Below are positions 24,338 to 34,599 of a stretch of DNA of 64,000 nucleotides, one piece after another (the stretch's first letter is position 1; every line of letters starts with the position of its first letter). The notes below the pieces were generated by a model. The model saw only the letters and a program-made list of their open reading frames with translations, had not been told where the DNA came from and made no database searches. The stretch is from Eonycteris spelaea (lineage: Eukaryota; Chordata; Mammalia; Chiroptera; Pteropodidae). The DNA is taken from assembly GCA_003508835.1 (NCBI GenBank), contig PUFA01000003.1, positions 15,105,501 through 15,169,500 on the forward strand. Reading direction: 5' to 3'. A program made the translations under genes and the position numbers.

Positions 24338-25217
24338 TATATAGAAAGAATTGGAATGCAGAAGAATTCAAGTCAGAAAGGATATATCAGTCATCAAAAG
24401 GCTTATAAATATTGAGTCTTTAAAATGCTTTCCCATTTTTTAATTTATATATCATGTATTACATTTGAAAATATTGTACAGAACTGAAAAAGAGGACAAA
24501 GAACCATGTCATTGCTATACCAGCTCTTAGATCAGAACAATTATTTGTTCAAGAAAACAAATTACAAATGAAGACGGAAGTGGTAAGAAACTCAGCTTGT
24601 GAGCAAAGTGAGATATTTTTACCCAAATGTTTCTCTTTTTGCATTATATGATGAGAATACTATAGCCGAAGAGAAATTGGTAGCATCCAAATCATGGGAG
24701 TTTATCAAATTTGTAGTTACCAAGTAATAGGATTATGCAAAAAACAATGTGAATGTTACAATCTGCCAGTTTGTATTCTATCACCTGGTTCCAGTTCATT
24801 AAAAAACATCACCAGAGATTTGAAATACATGTAAGCAATATGTCAAAGCATAGGAAATACTGCAATTCATATATTTGTTTATTTCTAAAGAATATCTTGT
24901 TAATCACTTTTTAAAGTCGATTGTGTTTCTAAAGTAAGACTGCCTCTCTTTACATTGTTATATTCTCCAGCACAATGGTCTTTTATTAACTTTTTTTTAT
25001 ATTTAACAAAAGTACACATTTATTCATAACTCACTACTTACAAAATTTGGATTAATTTACCCTGTTCATGATCTCCCCAGGTCTTAAAAGATGGGGTTCA
25101 TATTTTATATCACATAGGGAAACCATGATTTTACTAACATGATTCGGTCACTGACATGACTGAATTCATTGTCCAATTCCATCTGCCTGTCATTCAAATC
25201 AATAGAAAATTCAGTTT
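24338..25217. other. No gene seen
   Basis: Unclassified AT-rich sequence with no recognised repeat or open frame. Confidence 0.55.
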
Positions 25218-25293
25218 AAAAAAAAAGCAATTGGTACCAAAAAAAAAAAAAAAATCAAGCATGTAACCACACACACATACACATATACACACA
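25218..25293 (+). repeat. A runs followed by a CA-rich tract
   Basis: Nine A residues (25218-25226), 16 A residues (25239-25254) and an interrupted CA/TA dinucleotide tract (25267-25293). This resembles the tail of an old retroposon, but no body was identified upstream. Confidence 0.85.
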
Positions 25294-25582
25294 AGGTTCT
25301 GCTTTATTGGGTTGAGGGTTGAGGCCTAGGGGTTCTGGCAGGTTAACTCAATATTTGGTAAATTTAAAACAATAAGAGTGAAAATTTAAAAGCATGGTGG
25401 AAGAGAAAAAGCAAGTGGCCCAAATGGATAGTTCTCAAAATCAACCAAGATCTCTAAAACAAAGGAACTCCAGTGAAGGAAAGGGTTTTTATTTAGTAAC
25501 ATGGCTGACAGTGTTTTTTTATTGGACATATCCTCTTGAAGTAGGTGCTTCTTTAAAATGGATGCATTAGCAATCACAGCAT

Positions 25583-25617
25583 TAAAAAAAAAGAGGGAGA
25601 GAGAGAGAGAAGAGAAA
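25583..25617 (+). repeat. GA-rich simple repeat
   Basis: An A run leads into a GAGA tract with few interruptions. Confidence 0.85.
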
Positions 25618-25779
25618 AATGTGAGGGCTTACAAAGCCAGAGATTTAAAGATAAAAAAACAGGACCTTGAACAACAGAAACTGAGTGTCTAATGTAGAAG
25701 ACAGAAATAAGGCAGTTTAACATCATGGCAAATTCGAAGGGTTCTTATAAAAAGGATTCATGAGGGAGGCATAAAAGCA

Positions 25780-26100
25780 TTCATTCTTTTTCATTCAAAA
25801 AAAAAAGAAAAAGGGACATAAATTCATTCAAGAGTGAAGGATGCAGGAGTCAGAGAAGCCTTGTTAGATGGCACTTAGCTTCCTGAAGGACAGGTGGGAG
25901 TTTTCCACCATGGGCAAACTTTGAGATGTTCCCGAAGTAGGAAACAGCATAAGCAAAGAAGCAAAAAAAGGGGAAAGCCCAATATGCTTGAAGATTTCAA
26001 GCTGTGCAGTATTAAACAGACTGTAAAGTGCAAGATGAGATTATACAGATGTGATTAAATGGGAGAAAAATCTACTCTATACACCAAGAAGCTAGAGAGC
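25780..26100 (-). mobile_element. L2 LINE fragment
   Basis: On the plus strand 'tcagagaagccttgttagatgg', 'cttcctgaaggacaggtgggagtt', 'gggcaaac', 'gtaggaaacagcataagcaaagaagc' and 'ctgtgcagtattaaacagactgtaaag' follow the reverse-complement L2 3' region (agggaaggcttcctggag, gatgagtaggagttagcc, aacagcatgtgcaaaggc). Strongly diverged. Confidence 0.55.
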
Positions 26101-26732
26101 TCTAGAAAGGTTTAAGCACACAGAGTGCTATAACATATCTATTTTTAAAAAATCACAAGTGACCAATATGGAGAACTGAATCAGAGGAAATACCTCTGGG
26201 AAGAGACCATATGTTTTTATTCCATTAACCCATTATTACTTTTTATTAAGCATAGCACATGCAGGATGGTTCATTATGGGATGCCAGTCACTCCAGTGAC
26301 ATTTACCCATTTATCTCTCACTTTCTCCCAGGGCTGACATAGTGATTAAATTATAACTGAGGCTGTACTAATTCCATACCATGTGTAGAAAGCCTCTACC
26401 TTCATCCCTCGCAAAGACCTTCCACTTGCAATTCCACTCCTATTAGTCTCTCTTAGGCACCCTAGAAAGATCATCTCAAAATAAAATGGTTATTTACCTG
26501 CTGTAAAGTCTATGGCCAGCATCCTTTCTGGGGTTGGGGGTGTCCAAACTATTACAGATGGTTAATTATTATTGATATTAATCTAATTGTCTACCTCTAA
26601 GTTTACATGTTTCCCTCTTGTTCTTGATTTCTTGTCTCCTTGGTGTTATCATTTCACTTTTTCTGTTATAGAGAAGAGGCATAAGAACTACATAGATTGG
26701 ACTAACTATTAAACCAAGTAGAATTCAGAACC
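26101..26732. other. No gene seen
   Basis: Unclassified. The stretch 26225-26520 has a decayed-repeat feel but I could not place it in a family. Confidence 0.5.
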
Positions 26733-26737
26733 TACTG

Positions 26738-27380
26738 TGTGCTGCTAGACAGAGTCTGGTTGACCAGCCATATGACAGATTACGAGGAACCTACAGAACA
26801 AAGGAAGATTCCTGCAAGGAGATTACGCACAACTGTTCACCCATACCACTAATGTTTGTCATACACGAAAGTAAAACAGGAAAGCAGTGACTTTAAGCTG
26901 TACCCTACGCAAGTTAAAAATAAACCCAGTCATTCATTCTATTCTTTACTTCCTATGGCCCACGACCACAGGGAACCTGCAGAACAAAAGGAAAATTCCT
27001 GCAGAAATTACTAACAATATTTATCCATACTACTTTTAATGCCGAATACCCATACCATGAAAGGAAAGGGGAAAACACAAGGAATTTAAAGCTGTACCCT
27101 ACACAAGTTAAAATATAAACTTTCATTTCATTCTTTACTCCCTATAATCAGTAATTTTCATAGGAAACTAAGAAACAGATATAACCTGATCCTCAAACAC
27201 TCAGGGTCTCATTCTCTAACTCTGAGAGGAGGCCATGCCTTGTCTGTGGAGTGTTATCCTTCTCTTATAAACTTTTATTTGTCTCTAAGTATGACTTACT
27301 CTTGAATTCTTTCCTGCTCAGAGCATGGACCCTTCCTCTCTTTGTGAAGGGCTTGAGTCCCTACTCAGGGGTTCACCTCA
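26738..27380 (+). mobile_element. Solo LTR of an endogenous retrovirus, with duplicated U3 block
   Basis: The 643-bp unit starts TGTGCTGC and ends TTCACCTCA. It is flanked on both sides by TACTG (26733-26737 and 27381-27385), a perfect 5-bp target-site duplication. The last 140 bp are pyrimidine-rich, and a TATAAAC-type word near 27265 precedes them, as expected for R-U5. Most of the U3 is a direct duplication (26767-26956 and 26957-27145), listed separately. There is no internal proviral sequence. Five-base duplications are usual for ERVL-type and some ERV1 elements. Family unknown. Confidence 0.75.
26767..27145 (+). repeat. Two-copy 190-bp tandem duplication inside the LTR U3
   Basis: Copy 1 (26767-26956) and copy 2 (26957-27145) share in order 'ggaacct[ag]cagaacaaa[ag]', 'ga[ta]..attcctgca', 'taccctac.caagttaaa', 'tcattct' and 'tttact.cctat'. 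They abut without a spacer and have clearly diverged from each other, so the duplication is old and was probably present in the parental retrovirus. Confidence 0.8.
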
Positions 27381-27639
27381 TACTGCATCATCTTCTCTTT
27401 GATCTTGGTATTTGCATGTCTCTCTAGCTACTACCTTTTATGATCTAACTTGGGAGCTATTTGACATTTTCTCCCTGCTTGAACTGACTTAATTAGTACT
27501 GTTGACTTGAGAACACTTCTAATTCTGGCTTCGGAAGTTCTCACTTATAACACACAAAACACAAGAGATTCTGAAAATAGATAATGCAAAAGATTGCCAA
27601 ATTTCATCTAAGGTGCACCACAGTGAGGATGAGATATAG

Positions 27640-28170
27640 CAAACAGATTTGAAAGCTACTTAAAAAGTAAAACCACAGTGGATTTATAAAGGATTAGCAT
27701 TTAATAATTAGAAAGTGAATTGGCTTAGGCATTAGATAGTAGGATTATTCTGAGGTTTTTGGTTTTGGATGATTCTGAAGTGGATGTTATTGCTATCATT
27801 TGACACAGAGAAACCAGAAGGAAATGCTACTTTAGGAAAGAAAAAACAGTAAATTTAATTTTGGAAAAATTTAGTCTGAGGGCCTCTGTGGCATCACATG
27901 ACCACGCTTGAAGACACAGATTGAGAAATTATGTGTATGTAGGTAGAAGTTAAATCAATGAGAATATATAATAGTATCTACAGAGAATATTTAGAACAAA
28001 AGAAATGAATCTTGAGAAACTACCATTTATAACATTCATAGACAGGGTGAGACAAATTAGAGCAAGAAATGGTCAGAGAGTAGGAGGAGTATAATAGATT
28101 CATCGTCACTGAAAGTGATGAAAAAAGGGTTTGAAGGAAAGGAGTTGTCATTATCAAACAATACAGGGAT
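27640..28170 (-). mobile_element. L2 LINE fragment
   Basis: On the plus strand 'gacagggtgagacaaattagagcaagaaatggtcagagagtaggaggagtataatagattcatcgtcactgaaagtgatg' and the preceding blocks follow the reverse complement of the L2 region 5' of its terminal segment (agaggaggaggagcc, gagaaggagcagccagtgaggtaggagga). A short stretch at about 28280-28330 (cagtccctgcttttaaagacttttagat) looks like the L2 3' end in the same orientation and may be part of the same copy. Confidence 0.55.
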
Positions 28171-29128
28171 TCTGATAAGCAATGAAAAAACATTTCTACT
28201 AACGTAGGCAGTAACAAAATATTGGGGTTCTAAAACTTCTCTAGTAACCAACAATGTCTAAGAGAATATACTGAAAGTAAAACAGTCCCTGCTTTTAAAG
28301 ACTTTTAGATTCTCTCTAATTAATGTGCTAGCACATAAATAAGGGAGGATAGATTTTAAAAAAAAAACAAATCAAGGCAATTGAGGAAGACCTAATGTCT
28401 GCTATACAAGTTAATTTCACAAGAATAATACAAATTATATGTGTTGTATGTGCTTAGGGCAATTCTGTTTTGTTTACAAAGATAGACAGAAAAGGTGGGC
28501 TAAATTATCTTTCATTTTCAGCTTCAGTCTATTCTTGTCCACTCTGATCGCTGCCCCAACAGTTTGCTCCAAAGGGGCTATGTTAACAGGTTTTCTTACT
28601 CTGTAATTTTCTGTAGGGTTCAGCCAATGGGGACCTGTGGAAGGGACTAATGTGAAGAAGGGTGACACCAACCCTAAGGGATCACTTTAGGTCGCCTTGG
28701 GCCCTCTACTGAAAGTCACATAGCCTCTCAAGGTGACTCTTTCTTCCCAATTTTTGGTAACTAATCACTCCCTCTATCCTGTCAGGCCTTAGGATCTTAA
28801 CTCTGAGATACCGCATTACCTTTTATTTTTTTTTCCTTGCCTACACTCTACCTATTTATATAGTACTTTTATCTTTTTTGAATGTGTCCTCTTTTTCCTG
28901 CTAGGACTCTGATGATAGAGAAAGCCTCATGAAACTGGTGAGAATCATTTTAGAAAATGAAGTAGAATGAGCAAATTTAAAGAAGGAGCAATGAACAAAA
29001 ATACTACCTTAAACAATGGCATAGGATGGTACAAGGTGGTTAGCATGAATGTAAGTAGGTTAACTTTAATAAAGTAATAATTCATGCTGTGAAATGTAGG
29101 AAATAAGGCTGCAATTATTACTTTAAAG
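28171..29128. other. No gene seen; one repeat-like block
   Basis: At about 28600-28800 the words 'ggttcagccaatggggacctg', 'aggtcgccttgggccctctactgaaagtcacat' and 'gtaactaatcactccctctatcctgtcaggcctta' remind me of a dispersed mammalian repeat whose name I cannot give. Several open frames in this interval (60-77 codons) have no domains. Confidence 0.45.
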
Positions 29129-29367
29129 CAATGGTTGTCAACTAGGGACAATTTTTTTCCCCAGGTGATATTTGGCAATGTCTGGAGATATTTATAGTTG
29201 TCAAGACTGAGTGGGGGAAGAAGAGAAGGGTGAGGATCAGGGAAGTGCTACTAACATCTACTGTCAAGGGGCCAGAAATGATGCTAAGCATCCTACATTC
29301 ACAGAAGAGCACAGTGGGGAATGATCTAGCCTAAAAAGTCAATAGTGCCAAGGTTACAAAACCCTAC
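29129..29367 (+). mobile_element. MER20 (hAT-Charlie non-autonomous DNA transposon)
   Basis: It starts 'caatggttgtcaac', carries the signature 'gatatttggcaatgtctggagatatttatagttgtc', then 'gatgctaagcatcctacattcacagaagagcac', and ends 'aatagtgccaaggttacaaaaccct'. It is the full-length order of MER20. An 8-bp duplication is not convincing here (ctttaaag against ttgacagc). Confidence 0.9.
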
Positions 29368-29434
29368 TTGACAGCCAATTCTGGAGTACATTCAGTACAC
29401 CTGACTGCTTACCTTTCCATAAAAATTCAGCTAG

Positions 29435-29782
29435 GCAGAGAATATTAATTAATTCAACAGATACTTACTGATTACATATTTTGTGCAAAGCACTGTATTA
29501 CAAGAGCATAAAGTATGCTCTTGTGATAGTCCCTAACAGTCCCTCACAGAATCATAGAATCATAGAATCAAATAGAAAAAGACATTAATCAAATACTTTT
29601 ACAAATAAATATAAAGGTGAAGCTATGTTATATGTGGCCAATAATAATATAGCAACTTAAAATGGGGGTGAGAGCAGTTGGTCTAATGAATGAAGTCAGA
29701 AAGACTGGCCTGAAAAAGAACTCATAGGAATTGAGTTAGGCAAGGAAGAAAGCTGTATACAGAGGAGACAGCATGTGTAGTG
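29435..29782 (-). mobile_element. L2 LINE 3' end, interrupted by the LTR at 29787
   Basis: 'aattcaacagatacttactgattacatattttgtgcaaagcactgtatta' is the reverse complement of the L2 terminus (attcaacaaatatttattgagcacctactatgtgccaggcactgtgct). Further words such as 'gtctaatgaatgaagtc' and 'gaggagacagcatgtgtag' continue the L2 order up to the LTR insertion. Sequence after 30331 was not confidently recognised as the rest. Confidence 0.65.
29548..29571 (+). repeat. Short tandem repeat, unit AGAATCAT
   Basis: Nearly three head-to-tail copies of 'agaatcat' lie within the L2 fragment. A small replication-slippage array. Confidence 0.8.
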
Positions 29783-29786
29783 GTTG

Positions 29787-30327
29787 TGTCACCAGACAGT
29801 CGACCAGGATCTTTCAACGTCACAAGAAAGAATTCACAGTGAAGACAATGAAGTAACAGCTCAAGTTATTGGAAGCAAAAAGTAAACTCTTAAAAGTGAA
29901 AGTACACTCTCAGAAGGGCGAGCAGATGAGCTCAAGGGGAGCTGTCCTGCCTTTTCATGGGTTTGGGATTTTATTTTGATCTGACTAAGGGATGAATATT
30001 CATGATCTTGAGAAGTCTCTTCATAGAAATAAGGTGGCTTTTGGTTTATATGAAACTGTCATTGCATCAGATGCATGCTGGGTATAGAGTTAACCTAAAT
30101 GCTAATTTATTATAATAGTTGTATAATGAGGGAAGAATTAGGCCAAGGGCTAATGAGGCCTGAACTGTGCATGTGTCTTTGTGAAAACGGTCATCTGTGT
30201 CTCTGCGTCAGGATGCTGTGGTCTTCGAACCTCTCAAAGGGCCTATCAGAGCTCATGGTGACCACATCTGTACTCCTGTAGTTTTCTCTCTTCCCTGCTC
30301 ATATTGGTCTATCTGACTACTCTAACA
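29787..30327 (-). mobile_element. Solo LTR of an endogenous retrovirus (ERV1-like)
   Basis: Read on the minus strand the 541-bp unit starts TGTTAGAG and ends GGTGACA. It is flanked by GTTG on both sides (29783-29786 and 30328-30331), a perfect 4-bp target-site duplication. The start TGTTAG is shared with the LTR at 23726, but the bodies differ. It interrupts an L2 fragment, so it is the younger of the two. No internal sequence is present. The 60-codon frame at 30099-30281 within it is fortuitous. Confidence 0.75.
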
Positions 30328-30331
30328 GTTG

Positions 30332-30784
30332 GAGATATAAACAACTGGTCAATCCAGTACATTTATGTCCATGAGTGCTAAGTTTATAAAGTATATCATT
30401 TCCTTGTTAGTGTATTTCTATTTTATGGTTGCTTTTGTATTTGAAACTGTTTTATCTCCAACTAAGAAACTATTTCCTATTCCTTTCCAAACTTGCACAC
30501 CAATGAGAAATTTGCTACAAATAGTACTAATTAAAGTTGGCTCAACGGCTAATCATGTGCAAAACTCTAGATCCAAAATTTAGGCTCTGAAGTTGTTTGG
30601 CAATGTCACTCATATCAAAGAAAACTTGCATACATGTCGATGGAAAGAGATGAGGGTGGCAGTTTGAAAAGGAGCTTTCCCAAGTTTCCTTAGACCTTAT
30701 ATTCCAGTCTGTTTCATCTGCAACGCTTGGATTCAGTACTTATAATACAACATTAATCAAGATACCAAAACACACTGCCCCAGT
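30332..30784. other. No gene seen
   Basis: Unclassified sequence. A 72-codon frame (30365-30583) has no recognisable domain. Confidence 0.5.
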
Positions 30785-30925
30785 CTGGAGCGCTGGTGGA
30801 AAGCACACAAAACTGAGTAGCAGAAGACGTAAAGCCTATCTCCAACTTCGTTGTAATGACTCTGATATACAGAAACTTTTTAAAACTATGTCTCTTTCTC
30901 TTGCTAAAGAAGTTTCCTAATAATG
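30785..30925 (+). mobile_element. Possible MIR3 fragment
   Basis: 'gctggtggaaagcacacaaaactgagtagcagaagacgtaaagcctatctcc' resembles the 5' part of MIR3 (gtggaaagagcactggactaggagtcagaagacctgggttc). The core that follows is badly decayed. Confidence 0.45.
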
Positions 30926-31604
30926 TCCTTATTCTACATTTTTAAGGAAACAATGAAACCATGTCTTTGAGACTATACAAAAATGCATAAATAACCATAC
31001 AAATGTAAGGGCACATGCAGCAATCTGAAAAATAATTTGAGAATTTGTAGCTTAAAAAGCACATGGAATTCAAAATGCAAAACCTACCTAACATCCAAAG
31101 AGAGTGACAACTATGATCAAGGTAGCAAGTCAGGCATTTATCCTCGGAAGCACCGTCAAACACGGGAAAGAAGCTGACTGATACCTACAGTTGAGACTGT
31201 GACAGATAAGCCTATGTTGAGAAGCCCATCTGTGGCAAAGAAATCAACATAGGGCTGATGACAATGTGGCATCTAGACCCTGATGGGCCAGATGAATCTA
31301 TAATCTATAATCTCAAATCAGACAGCTCTCAGCCTGCTTTGTGACAGGTAAGGTCAAAAAATACCCATTTAGATCTTTAGTTAGACAAAGTTCTACAAGC
31401 ACTCCCTCAATTGTGCTGCTTTACAAAATAAAACCACAGAGCCAGACAAATTCAACTATAAAAACATTATCAGAAAATGCCTCACACAATTGCTTCAAAA
31501 TTATAGAGATAGATACGGCAAATAACTAATCCCTGACTAATGTCTGGGCTTTCCCCTTATACAGCTAGGCTGGAAAAAGTGAGAAAAAAATAAACTTACT
31601 TCCA
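30926..31604. other. No gene seen
   Basis: Unclassified. Open frames of 62-73 codons on both strands have no recognisable content. Confidence 0.5.
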
Positions 31605-31700
31605 TGCATTTGAGTTCCACAGGCATTTATCAAATGCCTATTTTGTATAAGGCACTTTGGTAAAACTGTGGAAGCAAATATTAAGCAAATTAAATAATTG
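31605..31700 (-). mobile_element. L2 LINE 3' end
   Basis: 'ggcatttatcaaatgcctattttgtataaggcactttggtaaaactgtggaagcaaat' follows the reverse complement of the last ~80 bp of L2 (catttattgagcacctactatgtgccaggcactgtgctag, gatacaaag). Confidence 0.6.
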
Positions 31701-31734
31701 CTAAAATAAAAAGACATATTTTGGTACAAATAGC

Positions 31735-31870
31735 ATTGTAGGAGAATCAAGAGATCAAGCTTTTACTAAGTTCTGCCTAGTATACTTAAGCATAAGGCTG
31801 GAAACTTACCTCTGGATACCTAAGTTTCCTAATTTTAAAAAGGGAAGTGGATTAGAATAAAAATAATAGT
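31735..31870 (+). mobile_element. MIR-type SINE fragment (MIR3-like)
   Basis: 'agttctgcctagtatacttaagcataaggctggaaacttacctctggatacctaagtttcctaattttaaaaagggaagtggattag' follows the MIR3 core: agctctgcc, gggcaagtcacttaacctctctgggcctcagtttcctcatctgtaaaatg, gggttggactag. Confidence 0.6.
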
Positions 31871-31904
31871 AAACAATGTGTATAATTTATTAACTGTATT
31901 TTGC

Positions 31905-32100
31905 TTTGATACTATAATAAGAGTTTTTATATCCATCATTTTATTTAATGTTCTCAGGAAATGTTTGAGGTAGATACCTGTATTTAATGGTTAAGGAAAT
32001 GAAAGGTGAGCCAAAGTCACAAAGTAAGCAAGAGACAGAGATTGAAGCTTATTGTCTCCCCATCACCTTACCCTTTTTCCATTCTAGTAATGGAGAGTTT
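31905..32100 (-). mobile_element. MIR SINE
   Basis: 'tttgaggtagatacctgtatttaatggttaaggaaatgaaaggtgagccaaagtcacaaagtaagcaagagacagagattgaag' is the reverse-complement MIR core (gaggtaggtac, gaggaaactgag, cccaaggtcacacagctagtaagtggcagagc). Confidence 0.75.
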
Positions 32101-34264
32101 GGTGAGTAAACGTGTTCAATCTTAGTTTCTTGTCAGATGCTATAGATGTTAAGCATAATAACATATCAGTCATCATTTTTTCACATGAAGTCTTTGGTTC
32201 ATCTTCATACAGGTTCCACTCATTTCCTTGTTTATTTTTATCAAATTAGATGCTGGTAAATAAATCATAAGGAAACATCAACTTTACTATTTCTTATGGC
32301 TTCTAGATTCACAAATTTAGGACTTTGTGAGAAAAGTTTGAATTTTCAATTCTCTTTACATGTAGTGTATTGTTAACCTTGAATACTATACACTGAAGCA
32401 AGTGAAAGTTGGGTTATAAATTCTCTTGGTTGAATTTCATACATTCACAATTTAAAAGCAAAAGACTGGGTGGAAGGTCATAACGTAGTAAGTCAATTAG
32501 ACTGTAACAAAGAATAGTCATAAACAAGGAATGACTTATGAAGATGTGTGCTACTTTTATTACCATTCTCCCTTCTTGGTTGGAATTAAGTCATTGCAAG
32601 GGTGCAATATTCACAGCTATTCTTGACACTGCATTTACAATTGTAACAGTAGATAGAAGATTCATATCCATGCTACTCTTCAACCTTTTTTCCTCAAAGA
32701 TGCATAAAATTATATGGTAATCTAAGTATTAAGCTGAGGAGATAATAACTGACATTTCAGATCTAATAATGCAGAGTTATAAATCAGATAATTTTATATC
32801 TCTGCAGATATGTTAATCTAAAAAATCCATTTGAAGCAGTGGGATTTTTAATAATGATATTTATATCAAATTATTCTCCTAGGCAAATTTCTTGCTAAAG
32901 CTAGTTTATATCCTGTTTTTTTTTTTTCTTTTACATTACAGGGAGAAAGAACTAAGGTGAAAAATTGTGTGAAAGAAGAAAAGTGCAGACACATATATCA
33001 CTGCTCTATTGTAAAATTTCAACAAGTTTTATCTGCATCTGATAGAAGGTCATGTTCAAAGCCATGTATATTAACTTTATTTCCAGGTTAAAGGAAAAAT
33101 ACTGTATTGGACCATTCTCATCAATTCTGTTAATTGCAGGAATTTGGCATTTTGCACACATAACCGATTCTACAATTTTGACTGAATTCATAATTATATT
33201 TAGTCAAATAACTTGATGATTTAGTTAAACATATATCTCAATTTTAATGAAAAATAATAGTCCACTTCAGTATTTTTAATTGGTCAAAGTGATTTTAGTA
33301 AACACAATTCATCAAGACAAAACAAGCATTAATGGTAAGGAGAAAATGCAACAAAGAAAAAGAGTAAGAAAAAAGCATGAAACCAAATTCTTTCAAAATG
33401 TCTTAAATATAGTTAGATGTAGATTATGAGTTTAGCTTTAACCCTTAGACAGTGCAAACAAGGAGACATGCCGAGTCAGTATTTTTAAGATAGAAATTAA
33501 ATGATTACTCAAGGTAAGCTAAATATTCTAGTAATAAGACCAAAGATAATTTTTCCTTAAAGGAGTAATGCATTGAAGTAGTGCCTCCTAAGAAATCCTC
33601 CAGGTATATACCATTGATATAGTACCATAATAACATTGGCTAGAATATATGTAACTAAAAAATGTATAGACAAGGCATTCCACAAAAAATTATACTCTGA
33701 TTTACTTAAGTATGTATGTGTGTGTGTGTATGTAAAAATGCTAAAGTATGAAAAAATCAATTCAATTAGTGTATCAAATGACAGTAATAACAGTAGCAAA
33801 GACGTAGTTTGAATTTATGTACAGCAGTATATGTTTTATATATGTTAATTTGCAGCAATCTGTAGGGAAAATTATGAAAATTTTTTTAATGGAACAAAAA
33901 AATATTTTAAAAATTAGGGATTGTCCAGCACACCTTTGGGCTTTTGATTCTATGGAGTCAAGGAGTCTCTGTGCCTTTTATTGTCTATGAGCTATTTTAC
34001 AACTCTATAAGTTCTAGAAAATTTATTAATGCAAACAATTCTTGAATATCGAAATGGAAATGATTTGTGTCTTGAAGAATGAGATTTATTATTGCCCTGT
34101 AAATAGACTTATTTAGCATATCTTTAAATTATTTCAGCATTGCCTTTTGCCTTTATGTGTCGTACTTTTAATTCTCCTTTGAACCAATTGTGACTCCTTG
34201 CTGATTCCCTTATTGGTTGAATATAATTATTGATATATATTTATTTCACATTTGTACAAAAGTT
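32101..34264. other. No gene seen; AT-rich
   Basis: It holds a T run at 32916-32927 and a TG-rich tract at 33711-33733. No repeat family was recognised. Open frames of 60-80 codons on either strand have no domains, and the one at 33557-33799 reads through the TG tract. Confidence 0.55.
33711..33733 (+). repeat. TG/TATG simple repeat
   Basis: Alternating TG units interrupted by TATG at each end. Confidence 0.9.
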
Positions 34265-34455
34265 AGGATTTTATCCTTTTTTAAAGTTCATAAATACACA
34301 GAACCCAATGAGGTAGGCACTCACTTAACATTCATTTTATAAAAGAAAAAAAGCTGAAGTATAGAGATAGTAAGTTTTCCAGGCTGCTCGTGAAGTGATA
34401 TGGCCAGAATTTGAACTTGATGATAACAGTCATTAGATTTATTCCAACATGCTAA
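34265..34455 (-). mobile_element. MIR SINE
   Basis: 'aacccaatgaggtaggcactc', 'attcattttataaaagaaaaaaagctgaagtatagagatagtaagttttccaggctgctcgtgaagtgatatggccagaatttgaac' and 'ccaacatgctaatatcc' follow the reverse-complement MIR in order. Confidence 0.75.
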
Positions 34456-34599
34456 TATCCATTATTGTAACAATATAGTATAAAAACAGAATAAGGAAAA
34501 ACAAACATTTTATTACTACAAGAGATACAGAAAGAAGATCTTATATAATTTCATATTTACACCTCTTCAAACCAATAAAAAGACCAAAAAAAAAAAAAA

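Noticed and set aside
29548..29571. Direct repeats that might suggest a CRISPR-like array
   Set aside because: Unit of 8 bp with no spacers. It is a slippage repeat within an L2.
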